Shown here: in pieces, positions 19,066-28,070 of the stretch
How the letters are laid out: the number at the start of each line of letters is the position of its first letter
How positions within the stretch are numbered: position 1 is the first letter of the stretch
Assembly: GCA_031553835.1 (NCBI GenBank)
Contig: JAVBKX010000016.1
Span: forward strand, 62,001-126,000
Direction of reading: 5' to 3'
DNA from: JAVBKX01 sp031553835
GTDB lineage: Bacteria > Bacteroidota > Bacteroidia > Bacteroidales > Azobacteroidaceae
Length of the DNA: 64,000 nt
Position numbers and translations under genes: made by a program
Notes under the pieces: generated by a model
Told to the model about the DNA's origin: nothing
Seen by the model: the letters and a program-made list of their open reading frames with translations, nothing else
Databases searched by the model: none

Positions 19066-21414
19066 TTATAAAAAATTGATAATGGTTTGATTTCCTGTAT
19101 ATTCAATAGTTTGAGTTAGATTTGTAATGCCGGTGTTGATCAGGGTAACCTTGAATTTACGTTGTTGCAGCATCCCCGGAAAGTTTCCTTCCCGTTTTGC
19201 AATAGTGAATGTACGGTCAGTATTGTTCCATTGCATGAGAATCGTGGAATAAACGCCTTTTTCGTAATTGTAATTGTTGTTTTCATCTTCATACAATGTG
19301 AAGGTAGCGTCTTGCCCCGGGTAAACCAGTATTTCCAGATCATCCCATTTTTTTTCTTCCGCATATTGTACGGAAGGACCCATCGGTACAATTGAACCGG
19401 CTTTAATATATAAAGGTAAGATGTCGATCGGGACTTTCTTTTCGATGGTTTGTCCTCCTGCTATTTTTTGCCCTGTCCAGAAGTCGTACCATTCGGCGCC
19501 TGCCGGTAAATATACCGCTTGTGTTTGCATTTGATTGAAATTAATTTTGGCATCCACTTTTGTTCCGGAAACATAAAATGGCTGAGTTACGGGGCAAACC
19601 AAAAATGCTTTTCCATACATGTATTGATTATCAATAGCGTATGTATTTTTATCTTCAGGGAAATCCATCGCTAAAGCGCGCATGATAGTTCCGGCCTTGG
19701 ATGTTACATCCCATGATAACGCATAATTATATGGTAATAAACGGTAACGCAGCTGTATGTATTTTTCGATGGCATCGTAAGCCCAATCGCCTTTTTTGCC
19801 GAACTGCCAGATTTCACGGGGTGTATTGGTGCCATGTGAGCGCATCATGGGCATAAAAGCGCCGAATTGTAACCAGCGCACATATAATTCCCGGTAATCG
19901 GCATAGGCAGAACTGCCGCCATCGCGAACCCAAAATCCACCAATGTCGGTGTTCCAATAAGGAATTCCGCACAATGAAAAATTTAAGCCTGCCGGAATTT
20001 GGCTGCGGAGGACTTCCCATTTCCCGTCTATATCTCCCGACCAGGAGGTGGCTGCATAACGCTGTTGTCCGGCAAAAGCGGAGCGGGTCAGAATGTAAAC
20101 ACGTTTCTCCTCACTGGTTTGGCGTTGGTGTGTATAAACTCCTTCGGTGGCTAATAATGGGAAAGCATTGCGAACTTTCCTGAACGAACCTAATGGGGTT
20201 GGTGAATCATAATCACTTTCTTTGATATTCTGATGTTCGGGTTCGGTTGCATCTAACCACCAACCATCCATTCCACGAGAAAAAATATTGTCATTCAGGT
20301 ATTTCCAATAAATATCGCGTGCTCTTGGGTCGTAAATGTTCATTACCCGAACAGAATCCGGAACGGGAAATGTTTCAAAAGGGAAAAGTAAATTTTTATC
20401 TTTCAAATCCTTGTAAATATTTGTTTTGGGGCCGAAAGAAGGCCAAACGGAAATGATGGCATGTGCATTCAATTGATGAATGTCATGCATCATTTTTTCA
20501 GGACCCGGAAAATTGGGATTGCCGAATTCTACAGCATTCCAATAGGCATTATCGGTACTCCAATATTGCCAATCTTGAACGATCCCGTCTAATGGCACCT
20601 GAAGTTTGCGATATTGTAGTACTGTATTTACAAGCTCTTCCTGACTGACATAACGTTCTCTCGATTGCCAGTATCCCCAAGTCCACAGAGGGTACATAGG
20701 TACTTGTCCTGTCAAATTACGCATACAGGCGATGACTCCGTCCATATTGCCTTTATACATAAAATAATAATCGATGCAGTCGCCGGCGTCGGATTCCAAC
20801 GAAGTTTCCTGCCCATTGTCGCGAAACAGGCTGCTTGCATAATTATCCCAGAAAACACCATAACCTTTGGGTGATTGGAAGAAGGGAACGGCAATCTGCA
20901 TATTTTCCTGCCGCAACAGTAATTCCTGATTCCGTTGATTCAGTTTTCCTGTTTGATGTTGTCCAAGTCCATATAATATGTCGTCTTTTTCAGGGAGAAA
21001 AGTCTGGGATACCTTGTAAGAGGTGGTTCCGGCATCTGAAATGACTGTGAATGCGGCTCCGTTTTCTTTTTCGGCTAATAGATAACGATCATTTAAATCG
21101 ATAAATGCCACAGCGCCCGATTGCAGGTTGATGGTAACCTGAAGCGCCGCGCTTTTTAATTGCAGTAAATTGTCTTGTTGGTGAATATTAAACTGTACTT
21201 TGACCGGTTGCATGACGACAGAGAGACTTTGTCGTTCAACGGATGCTCCTTCGGGATATTTAAGCACCCGAACGATTTCGGGACTAAAAAATTGCACGTC
21301 AATAGTGGTGGTGTTGACAGTAGTTGTGATGCCCGAATCGGTTTGTTTATATCCTTTCGAGGAACAGCCGGTGCAGAGTAAAAAACACAATACGATAACT
21401 GACAGGTTTTTCAT
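19066..21414 (-). CDS. GH31 glycosidase lipoprotein, alpha-xylosidase-like
   Basis: 782 residues with lipobox LCTGC (Cys17). The GH31 catalytic barrel has the nucleophile in DGWWLDATEPEHQ (Asp388) and the acid/base in SWSGDIDGKWE (Asp461). Preceding it are the N-terminal beta-domain and the block YPLWTWGYWQSRERY. After the barrel come YNYALSWDVT, MYGKAFLVCPVT and a DUF5110-type beta-domain (FTLYEDENNNYNYEKG). The WWLDATEPE form of the nucleophile motif is common in alpha-xylosidases, so xyloglucan-type side chains are a reasonable guess. It is the first gene of the seven-gene minus-strand run. Confidence 0.93.
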   Translation of the reverse strand: MKNLSVIVLCFLLCTGCSSKGYKQTDSGITTTVNTTTIDVQFFSPEIVRVLKYPEGASVERQSLSVVMQPVKVQFNIHQQDNLLQLKSAALQVTINLQSGAVAFIDLNDRYLLAEKENGAAFTVISDAGTTSYKVSQTFLPEKDDILYGLGQHQTGKLNQRNQELLLRQENMQIAVPFFQSPKGYGVFWDNYASSLFRDNGQETSLESDAGDCIDYYFMYKGNMDGVIACMRNLTGQVPMYPLWTWGYWQSRERYVSQEELVNTVLQYRKLQVPLDGIVQDWQYWSTDNAYWNAVEFGNPNFPGPEKMMHDIHQLNAHAIISVWPSFGPKTNIYKDLKDKNLLFPFETFPVPDSVRVMNIYDPRARDIYWKYLNDNIFSRGMDGWWLDATEPEHQNIKESDYDSPTPLGSFRKVRNAFPLLATEGVYTHQRQTSEEKRVYILTRSAFAGQQRYAATSWSGDIDGKWEVLRSQIPAGLNFSLCGIPYWNTDIGGFWVRDGGSSAYADYRELYVRWLQFGAFMPMMRSHGTNTPREIWQFGKKGDWAYDAIEKYIQLRYRLLPYNYALSWDVTSKAGTIMRALAMDFPEDKNTYAIDNQYMYGKAFLVCPVTQPFYVSGTKVDAKINFNQMQTQAVYLPAGAEWYDFWTGQKIAGGQTIEKKVPIDILPLYIKAGSIVPMGPSVQYAEEKKWDDLEILVYPGQDATFTLYEDENNNYNYEKGVYSTILMQWNNTDRTFTIAKREGNFPGMLQQRKFKVTLINTGITNLTQTIEYTGNQTIINFL

Positions 21415-21539
21415 GATGTTATATTTTTAGAAATGATTACTTCAATAGTAAATTTTGTCTGCATTTCCATCGGGGTATGAAATCATTACCCCAAATTCAT
21501 CGGCTTGTCAGTGTTACAACACAGCTACGATTATTTACA

Positions 21540-21560
21540 TTGCAGATCATTTACCTGCAA
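21540..21560. promoter_or_regulatory. Possible operator palindrome upstream of GH31-fucI run
   Basis: TTGCAG and CTGCAA form a perfect dyad around a 9-bp centre, 126 bp upstream of the GH31 start. A near-consensus -7 element (TGAATTTG on the minus strand, 21492-21499) lies between. The 204-bp gap also contains the end of the S41 peptidase transcript. Both calls are tentative. Confidence 0.25.
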
Positions 21561-21618
21561 AGAAAACATATCGCAATTAATGTGGCGCTTAATTTATCAT
21601 TAAGATGGACGAAAAAGA

Positions 21619-23262
21619 TTAATTTCCAAGTAATTTATTGTATTCTTTTGTATTGTTAATAATTTCCAATGCTTTTTGGTAAGATTCGTTTTGTTGATTG
21701 ATGATCTGAAAATATTCAGCCATACCCCACATGTCGCGTGCAATAATTGCTTTCATCTGAATAGCCAACAAGGTTTTTGATTTTTGAAAATCTTCCATCC
21801 GTTTTGATTCGTTTGCTGTGATTTTTTGCAACTCTTCTTGTGGACTCTTATTTTCTTTGGCGCTATCTGTCAGTTCTTTGTTTAAAGATGCAGGTAATTC
21901 GTCAAGCGTCTTTTCGGGTACAATGAACGATTTATAGAAAGTCTCAAAATTTGGATACTCCGTTTTTATTGAATTTCGATTTTGATCGATGAAATTCATC
22001 GCTACCTTGTTCATAATTCCTTTGGCTACTACTTCGCGATGGAAAGATGTGTATTTGTTGGTATCCAATGGGATAAAGTAATCGGGCATGATGCCTCCTC
22101 CTCCATACACTACACGTTTGTTGACCAACGTATGAAATTTCAATGAATCAGGAAAATGAATGCTGTCGGCATGCAACATTTCTCCCCGGTTGTAACGGTC
22201 GGCCAGGTCTTTATTGTACGATTCTTCGTCTCCGTTTTCATACGGTTTCTGGATACAGCGGCCGGTCGGAGTGTAGTAGCGGGCTGTGGTCAGTCGAATC
22301 ATCGAACCGTCGGGCAGGGGAATGGGACGTTGTACCAATCCTTTGCCAAAGCTGCGTCTTCCTATAATGACTCCTCTGTCCCAATCTTGTATAGCGCCGG
22401 CAACGATTTCACTGGCGGAAGCGGAAGTCTCATCAATTAAAATAATGAGTTTTCCTTTTTCAAAAGTGCCTTTGGAAGTAGCTAAATCATCGTGTCTTTT
22501 TTGGCGCAATCCTTCGGTATATACGATCGTTTTGTTGTTGCTCAGGAATTCATCGCAAAGGTCGATGGCAGTATTCAGATACCCTCCGCCATTATTTTGT
22601 AAATCCAGAATCAAGGATTTCATGCCATTGCTTTTTAATTTATTGAATGCGATCATAAATTCTTCATGCGAAGTGGCGGCAAAACGATTTAAGCGGATAT
22701 AGCCGGTTTCTTTGTCGGCCATATAAGCTGCGTCTAAGCTGTAGATGGGAATTTTATCGCGAATGATATTGAATTCGATCAGGTTAGGATTTTTATCACG
22801 CAAGACTTTTACACGGACTTCTGTACCTTTTTTTCCCCGGAGTTTTTTCATAATGTCGGAGTTTTTCGTTTTTACACCGGCAATCAGGGTGTCATTCACC
22901 AAAATGATTCTGTCTCCGGCTTTTAACCCTACTTTTTCGGAAGGACCTCCCGAGATTACTTCTACCACATATAAGGTGTCGGTCAACATGTTGAATGCAA
23001 TGCCGATTCCTTCAAAGTTGCCTTGCAAAGGCTCGTTCATATCTTTGACTTCTTCCTGATTCAGGTAGTTGGAATGTGGATCTAATTTGGCAAGCATGGC
23101 TACAATGGCGTCTTCTGCTAATTTGTTGTCATCGACTTTATCTACATACATGTTTTCAATGGCAAACATAGCCGAATTGAGTTTTCGCATAGCCATATCC
23201 TGAGAACAGGCGGTTGTGAGCAAGAACAATAAGAAGATAGCGGTTGTGAGAAATTGTTTCAT
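21619..23262 (-). CDS. S41 family C-terminal processing peptidase
   Basis: 547 residues with a signal peptide and lipobox-like TTACS (Cys19). It has an N-terminal helical domain, a PDZ domain (about residues 75-160, GIGIAFNML...GLKAGDRIILVNDT) and the S41 catalytic core. The Ser-Lys dyad is in ETSASASEI (Ser282) and RSFGKGLVQ (Lys307), with Asp293 at the position corresponding to Tsp Asp441. Such periplasmic tail-specific proteases process or degrade envelope proteins. The gene lies 12 bp after coaD in the same direction, an arrangement seen in other Bacteroidales. Confidence 0.95.
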   Translation of the reverse strand: MKQFLTTAIFLLFLLTTACSQDMAMRKLNSAMFAIENMYVDKVDDNKLAEDAIVAMLAKLDPHSNYLNQEEVKDMNEPLQGNFEGIGIAFNMLTDTLYVVEVISGGPSEKVGLKAGDRIILVNDTLIAGVKTKNSDIMKKLRGKKGTEVRVKVLRDKNPNLIEFNIIRDKIPIYSLDAAYMADKETGYIRLNRFAATSHEEFMIAFNKLKSNGMKSLILDLQNNGGGYLNTAIDLCDEFLSNNKTIVYTEGLRQKRHDDLATSKGTFEKGKLIILIDETSASASEIVAGAIQDWDRGVIIGRRSFGKGLVQRPIPLPDGSMIRLTTARYYTPTGRCIQKPYENGDEESYNKDLADRYNRGEMLHADSIHFPDSLKFHTLVNKRVVYGGGGIMPDYFIPLDTNKYTSFHREVVAKGIMNKVAMNFIDQNRNSIKTEYPNFETFYKSFIVPEKTLDELPASLNKELTDSAKENKSPQEELQKITANESKRMEDFQKSKTLLAIQMKAIIARDMWGMAEYFQIINQQNESYQKALEIINNTKEYNKLLGN

Positions 23263-23274
23263 TATGATTGGGTA

Positions 23275-23748
23275 TTAATTTTGTTGTTTATAGAGAATAG
23301 GCATGTCTTTCGGGACAAATTCGTTGATGTGTTTTCCATAAGTTAATAATTCACGGACAATGGATGAACTAATGTGAGTGTGTTCCGGTTCGGTAAATAA
23401 CACAAAGGTTTCAATGCCGGCAATTTTACGGTTAACATCCGCAATATTTTTTTCATATTCGAAATCGTTGACTGAACGGATGCCTCGTAGAATGAATTGA
23501 GCGCCGGTTTTTTTTGCAAAGTCAACGGTCAGACTGTCATAGCTTTGTACAAATATCCTGCTGTTGTCTTTAAAAAGAGCGGCAATCATTTCAATCCGTT
23601 CGTCCATGGAAAAATATGTTTTTTTATTGGGATTGACGCCAATAGCAATGATAATTTCGTCAACTAATTCCAGTCCACGATTGACTAACGACAAGTGTCC
23701 GATCGTGAAAGGATCGAATGTGCCGGGAAATATTGCAATTTTTTTCAT
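23275..23748 (-). CDS. coaD: Pantetheine-phosphate adenylyltransferase
   Basis: 157 residues, the normal CoaD length. It joins 4'-phosphopantetheine and ATP to give dephospho-CoA, the fourth step of coenzyme A synthesis. The nucleotidyltransferase motif FPGTFDPFTIGHLSLV (TxGH) opens the protein, RGIRSVNDFEYE binds substrate and HISSSIVREL is the ISSS(T)xxR-type motif. It is the first gene of a two-gene operon with the S41 peptidase and has its own -7 element at 23767-23774. Confidence 0.97.
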   Translation of the reverse strand: MKKIAIFPGTFDPFTIGHLSLVNRGLELVDEIIIAIGVNPNKKTYFSMDERIEMIAALFKDNSRIFVQSYDSLTVDFAKKTGAQFILRGIRSVNDFEYEKNIADVNRKIAGIETFVLFTEPEHTHISSSIVRELLTYGKHINEFVPKDMPILYKQQN

Positions 23749-23766
23749 CTCTTTCGATTAAAAGCA

Positions 23767-23774
23767 CAAAAGTA
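23767..23774 (-). promoter_or_regulatory. Predicted -7 element for coaD
   Basis: Minus-strand TACTTTTG matches TAnnTTTG exactly, 19 bp upstream of the coaD start. The short 84-bp gap behind the rhamnosidase gene makes a separate promoter plausible. No clear -33 element. Confidence 0.45.
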
Positions 23775-23832
23775 ATGAAAAGTTTTAAGTAATAGGTTTA
23801 AGGATCAGGTTTTACTTTTGTTTGAGTCTGAA

Positions 23833-26484
23833 CTAAATTTCTTTTACTGTAAATACATGTGTTCCGGAATTTAATTTCTGTATTGGACCTGATTTTACAT
23901 TGTCTGGAAAATACAGGGTGGCTGAGCTGTTTTCCGGAATCATTACCGTATATTTGATTTGATTGTCGGATCGTTCCCACTTCGAAACGATTTTTCCATA
24001 AGGAGATCGATGACTTGCTTCGAAACTATCTAATCCTTTCACAAAATTGGGTTTCAGTAAGATATGTTTGAATCCGGGTTGTGTTTCATCCGGATAGATA
24101 CCTCCTAAGCCTTTGTAGAGCCAGGCGCCAATTTCTCCAAACATGATATGGTTGAGCGAAGCATCACGGTTGACGTCTAATCGCCAGTTTTCATACAGGG
24201 AAGTAGCTCCGTTTACAATCCAGAATCCCCAGGAAGGATAGGTTTCCTGCGAGGCAATCCGGTATGCAGCTTCGACATAACCGTTTTTAGTCAGGGCGTC
24301 CAACAATACCTTGGCGCCCAATATTCCGGTGTCGAAATGAAAATCGGCTTCTTCTACTTTTGTGTAAAGATTGGCCGCCACTTTTTCTCTTAATGCATTT
24401 GGCACAATCTCCCAGTACAAGGGTGCAGCAAGTTCGGTTGGAGATCCGGAGCAGTAGATGCCGGTTTCTTTGTTCAAGAATTTATTGTTGATGGCATCTT
24501 TGATCTTTTCGGATAAGTCTTTGTAATAAACCGCATCAGTAGTTTTGTTTAACAAGGCGGCTGCTTTAGATAGAATAACTACATCGGCATAGTAATATAA
24601 TGACGATGTCAATTCTTTACTGCTCACTGTTTTAACAGGAACCCAATCGCCCAATCCCCAATCGGTCGTATTTTCAGGGCTGATGGAATGGATGTAATCG
24701 ACATAACGTTTTATATTTTCGTACATTTGATGCAGTATGTTGGGATCTCCGTAAAAACGGTATAACTCCCAGGGGACAATAGCGACGGCACTGGTCCAAT
24801 CAGGACCGTTGCCCCAGTCGTAACCCCAGCCTCCCCATGTTGGAATAATACTTGGCAAGACGCCGTTGGGTTGTTGTTCGTCCTTAAAATCATTCATCCA
24901 TTTTTCATATACGGTAATTCCGTCGAAATTATATAATCCGGTTTCTGTTGCAATGTGTGCATCGCCCGTCCAGCCGTTTTTTTCCCGTTGAGGGCAATCG
25001 GTCGGATAACCAAACAGGTTGGACAAATAGGAATTTTTGGCCGCAGCCCAAATCTTGTTCAGGGTGGTATTAGAAGAATGAATGTGTCCCACAACCGGTA
25101 AATCACTGTGTAATTGCAGCATGGTTATATTGTCTTCCGTTAGCACGATAGGTTCGGAAGACCGGACTTCAACATATTGAAATCCTTTGTAATTGAATTT
25201 AGGCGAAAAATGGTCTTCTTTTTGTCCGCTTAAAATAAAAATATCGGTTTGAAAAGGATCGGAATCGTCAGTCGGACGATAATGATGGTCAATGTTTGAC
25301 ATGTCGGGGCTTCCATCGGGATACAATCGTTCGGCATGTTTGATCTGAAGCGTGGTTCCGGCTTTTCCAGCAGCTCGGATGTCGATGATTCCGGCCGTAT
25401 TGATCGGAAAATGGAAAATGTACCAGGAGTCATTCCTTTTATCCACTTTAATTGGTTTGAATGTCGCCGTTACGCGTATCGGATGCAGTTGCTGTGCTCT
25501 TAGTTGTGAGGACGGAGCTGCTTTGACAATGGCTGTTTTCCAGTTTGAGTCGTTGAATCCCGGAGTATCCCATTCCGGAAGTTCTTTTCGTGCATCATAA
25601 TGCTCTGCAGTATAAATGCTGTTAAAAATAATGGGACTATCAGTTGTTTTCCAATTTGCATCCGAAACCAATGTGTCGAATGTGCCGTCTTCATAATGGA
25701 TTCGAATATTGATCAAAAAACGTGGACGATCTCTCCATGGAGCTTTGTCGAAATCCCAAACAGCGGTTGACTGATGATTGTACCAGCCATTTCCGAGAAG
25801 AATGCCGAATGCATTTTGGCCCTCATCTAAATAAGGTGTAATATCGAATGTTGAATACAAATTTTTACGATCGAATCGGGTGTACATGGGGTCGAGCATG
25901 CGGTTGCCGATTTTTTGCCCGTTAATCGAGAATTCATATAGTCCCGCTGCCGAAACATAAGCGCGCGCTGATTTTATTTTTTTTGTTACTGTAATTTCTT
26001 TTCGAAAATAAGGCGCTGGTCTATAGTCTTTTGTATTGTTGTCTGAAATCCATTCTCCTTTCCAGTCAGAAGGGTTGAGCAGAGCCGTTTCGAAAGAGGC
26101 AATATCCGAAGGCAGGGATTTGTTGTTTTGCGTATTCCAAATAATCACTTTCCAGAAATAACGGGTAAAACTGGCTAAATTTTGTCCTTGATAAATGGCT
26201 AACATGCGGTCGGATGCTACTTTGCCCGAATCCCAAATGTCTGCTTTCCCTTTCGCTAAAGCCATGGAATCAGTCGATACCAGAATTTGGCAGGCTCTTT
26301 GTTCTGTAGCTGGTTTTATGCTTTCGATACTCCAACTGAAACGGGGTGCCGCTATGTCGATGCCAACCGGATTCAGCAGATGTTCACATTGTGGTTGGAT
26401 GACTCGTGCAGATTGCGCTGTACAAGTTAAATAAAATGAACAGGCAAATGCAAGGCCATAATAGGATAAGGATTTTAATTTCAT
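23833..26484 (-). CDS. GH78 alpha-L-rhamnosidase
   Basis: 883 residues with a signal peptide (ending near CTAQS). Domain order is that of bacterial alpha-L-rhamnosidases: N-terminal Ig-like domain (ISLAPRFSW-type opening, here GIDIAAPRFSWSI), a Bac_rhamnosid_N jelly roll (SARAYVSAAGLYEFSINGQKIG), a second beta-domain, and an (alpha/alpha)6 catalytic barrel starting at CPQREKNGWTGDAHIATET, which contains the conserved acidic cluster. A C-terminal beta-domain follows (SWGFWIVNGATSLYENW precedes it). It releases L-rhamnose from plant glycans or glycosides. Its ATG overlaps the stop of the MerR-type gene (TAATG). Confidence 0.95.
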   Translation of the reverse strand: MKLKSLSYYGLAFACSFYLTCTAQSARVIQPQCEHLLNPVGIDIAAPRFSWSIESIKPATEQRACQILVSTDSMALAKGKADIWDSGKVASDRMLAIYQGQNLASFTRYFWKVIIWNTQNNKSLPSDIASFETALLNPSDWKGEWISDNNTKDYRPAPYFRKEITVTKKIKSARAYVSAAGLYEFSINGQKIGNRMLDPMYTRFDRKNLYSTFDITPYLDEGQNAFGILLGNGWYNHQSTAVWDFDKAPWRDRPRFLINIRIHYEDGTFDTLVSDANWKTTDSPIIFNSIYTAEHYDARKELPEWDTPGFNDSNWKTAIVKAAPSSQLRAQQLHPIRVTATFKPIKVDKRNDSWYIFHFPINTAGIIDIRAAGKAGTTLQIKHAERLYPDGSPDMSNIDHHYRPTDDSDPFQTDIFILSGQKEDHFSPKFNYKGFQYVEVRSSEPIVLTEDNITMLQLHSDLPVVGHIHSSNTTLNKIWAAAKNSYLSNLFGYPTDCPQREKNGWTGDAHIATETGLYNFDGITVYEKWMNDFKDEQQPNGVLPSIIPTWGGWGYDWGNGPDWTSAVAIVPWELYRFYGDPNILHQMYENIKRYVDYIHSISPENTTDWGLGDWVPVKTVSSKELTSSLYYYADVVILSKAAALLNKTTDAVYYKDLSEKIKDAINNKFLNKETGIYCSGSPTELAAPLYWEIVPNALREKVAANLYTKVEEADFHFDTGILGAKVLLDALTKNGYVEAAYRIASQETYPSWGFWIVNGATSLYENWRLDVNRDASLNHIMFGEIGAWLYKGLGGIYPDETQPGFKHILLKPNFVKGLDSFEASHRSPYGKIVSKWERSDNQIKYTVMIPENSSATLYFPDNVKSGPIQKLNSGTHVFTVKEI

Positions 26485-26867
26485 TACTTTATGTTGTTTG
26501 CTTGAGATTGAAATGCGGATTCCAATTCGTCAAATTCGTTTTTTAATAATAGTAATTCTGCCCGGATGTCTTTGAGCTTATTCACAATTTCTTCGGTTTT
26601 AATAGTCCCGTCTCGATTTTCTTTCAGTTTTTGTTTTGCTCCGGCTATGGTCAGTCCTTTGTCTTTTACCAAATGATAAATCAATTTGATTTCTTCAATG
26701 TCTTCCTGACGATACTGTCGTACTCCGCGGGATGTGGTGCGAGGTTTAATGGTTTTAAATTCTTTTTCCCAATAACGGAGGAGCGACGGATTGACATCAA
26801 ACATTTCCGCCACTTCACTGATGGAAAAAAAAACTTTTTCCGGCTTGAAAGAAGATTTAAGTACCAT
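26484..26867 (-). CDS. MerR family transcriptional regulator
   Basis: 127 residues with an N-terminal winged-helix MerR domain (SISEVAEMFDVNPSLLRYWEKEF, given in part, then TSRGVRQYRQEDIEEIKLI) and a coiled-coil tail (about residues 75-120) with no metal-binding cysteines. Small MerR proteins of this type beside an M23 peptidase and alaS are common in Bacteroidales. The gene is 3 bp after the M23 gene and its stop overlaps the rhamnosidase start by one base, so the three may be one transcript. The effector is unknown. Confidence 0.9.
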   Translation of the reverse strand: MVLKSSFKPEKVFFSISEVAEMFDVNPSLLRYWEKEFKTIKPRTTSRGVRQYRQEDIEEIKLIYHLVKDKGLTIAGAKQKLKENRDGTIKTEEIVNKLKDIRAELLLLKNEFDELESAFQSQANNIK

Positions 26868-26870
26868 AAA

Positions 26871-27842
26871 TTAATCCATCATCTGTCCACGGTTTTCAGA
26901 TACCTGAAGCATTTGCTCATATTCTTCGGGCGTTAAATCCATGAAATAATATTTCGCAGGATTGTCGGCCTGCCCTTTCACCAATACTTCGTAATGTAAG
27001 TGAGGCCCGGTCGATTTTCCCGTATTTCCGACAGTAGCGATCACTTCTCCCCGTTTCACTTTTTGCCCTACTTTTACCGACATAGTATGGCAATGGGCAT
27101 ATCTGGTTTTAAAATTATATCCATGGTTTACAACAATGCAATTCCCATATCCGCCGGTATTCAACCCGGCTTCTTCTATCACACCGTCTCCTGTGGCATA
27201 AATATCGGTTCCGGTTTTTGCCGTAAAGTCCATTCCGGCATGAAAACGAGGGGTGCGATAAATCGGGTCGATACGCATTCCGTATCCGGAAGCGACATGC
27301 GCCAGGTCTTTGCTGGCAACCGGCTGGATGGCAGGAATGCAACGGAGCCGGTCTTCCTGCGTCTTAAATAGTTCTACGATTTCGTCAAAAGAATTGGATT
27401 GCACATATAATTGCCTTGTCAATGCGTCCAATTTTTGTGTAGTGGATATGACTAATTTGGAATTTGACAAACTCATCAGATGTTCATACCGGCTGGCGCT
27501 TCCGTAGCCCGATTTTCGGATAGAAGTCGGGATGGGATCGGTATGGAAAATGGCGCGATACAGCTTATCGTCACGCTGTTGCAATTCGTCCATTATTTTT
27601 TGATTTTCTTCGATCCGGCGGGATAATATTTCGTATTGAGTCAACAGAAGTCTGTTTTCCTGTTTCAATTCAATTTCCCAGGGAGAATCAAATACATACC
27701 AAACCAGGGCAAAACCAATGATACCAATGATAATACCGATTAATAAATGCCGGAAAACAGTCCAAATGCGCTGTTTCCAAGACGGAAAAACCTGCTCGTA
27801 ACTAAGGGTTTGCGGATTATAGCGATAATATACTTTGCGCAT
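26871..27842 (-). CDS. M23 family murein metallopeptidase, membrane anchored
   Basis: 323 residues with a cytoplasmic N-terminus, one membrane segment (about residues 32-50), a periplasmic coiled coil (about 55-95) and a C-terminal LytM/M23 domain. Zinc ligands are visible in FHAGMDF (His201, Asp205) and GPHLHYEV (His283), with YAHCH supplying the catalytic His. Such proteins cut peptidoglycan cross-links or activate other hydrolases during growth and division. It diverges from alaS and has its own -7 element. Confidence 0.95.
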   Translation of the reverse strand: MRKVYYRYNPQTLSYEQVFPSWKQRIWTVFRHLLIGIIIGIIGFALVWYVFDSPWEIELKQENRLLLTQYEILSRRIEENQKIMDELQQRDDKLYRAIFHTDPIPTSIRKSGYGSASRYEHLMSLSNSKLVISTTQKLDALTRQLYVQSNSFDEIVELFKTQEDRLRCIPAIQPVASKDLAHVASGYGMRIDPIYRTPRFHAGMDFTAKTGTDIYATGDGVIEEAGLNTGGYGNCIVVNHGYNFKTRYAHCHTMSVKVGQKVKRGEVIATVGNTGKSTGPHLHYEVLVKGQADNPAKYYFMDLTPEEYEQMLQVSENRGQMMD

Positions 27843-27910
27843 TAATTCAAGAATGAAAAACTATTAAGGCAAAAGTGAAAAACTTCTATCTAAAGTCTAT
27901 AAACATTGAG

Positions 27911-27918
27911 CAAAAGTA
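27911..27918 (-). promoter_or_regulatory. Predicted -7 element for the M23-MerR-GH78 operon
   Basis: Minus-strand TACTTTTG matches TAnnTTTG, about 69 bp upstream of the M23 start. It lies 12 bp from an oppositely oriented -7 element, giving back-to-back promoters. Confidence 0.5.
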
Positions 27919-27930
27919 ATTTATTTGATG

Positions 27931-27938
27931 TATTTTTG
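27931..27938 (+). promoter_or_regulatory. Predicted -7 element for alaS
   Basis: TATTTTTG matches TAnnTTTG, with TTG 22 bp upstream as a possible -33. Transcription would start near 27945, giving an approximately 125-nt leader that includes two kinds of tandem repeat. Confidence 0.5.
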
Positions 27939-27958
27939 CAAACATTTTGGAAATAAAG

Positions 27959-28000
27959 GGAGTTAAACGAAGTTACAGGAAGTTAGACGAAGTTATGGGA
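27959..28000 (+). repeat. 10-bp-period degenerate tandem repeat
   Basis: Four units of the form AGTTAnRnGA (AGTTAAACGA, AGTTACAGGA, AGTTAGACGA, AGTTATGGGA) in exact 10-bp register, in the alaS leader. A related set lies at 35800-35870. Confidence 0.75.
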
Positions 28001-28030
28001 ATGCGTTACTTCGTATGTTTCTATGGTCAT

Positions 28031-28065
28031 TTAATTCTTAATTCTTAATTCTTAATTCTTAATTT
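28031..28065 (+). repeat. Heptamer tandem repeat TTAATTC x5
   Basis: Four perfect copies of TTAATTC and a fifth ending in T, finishing 5 bp before the alaS ATG. Its position in the 5' leader means copy-number slippage could affect translation. Confidence 0.85.
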
Positions 28066-28070
28066 CATTC

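Noticed and set aside
28031..28065. CRISPR-like repeats near alaS
   Set aside because: The units are contiguous heptamers with no spacers. No array of repeats with unique spacers was seen anywhere in the window.
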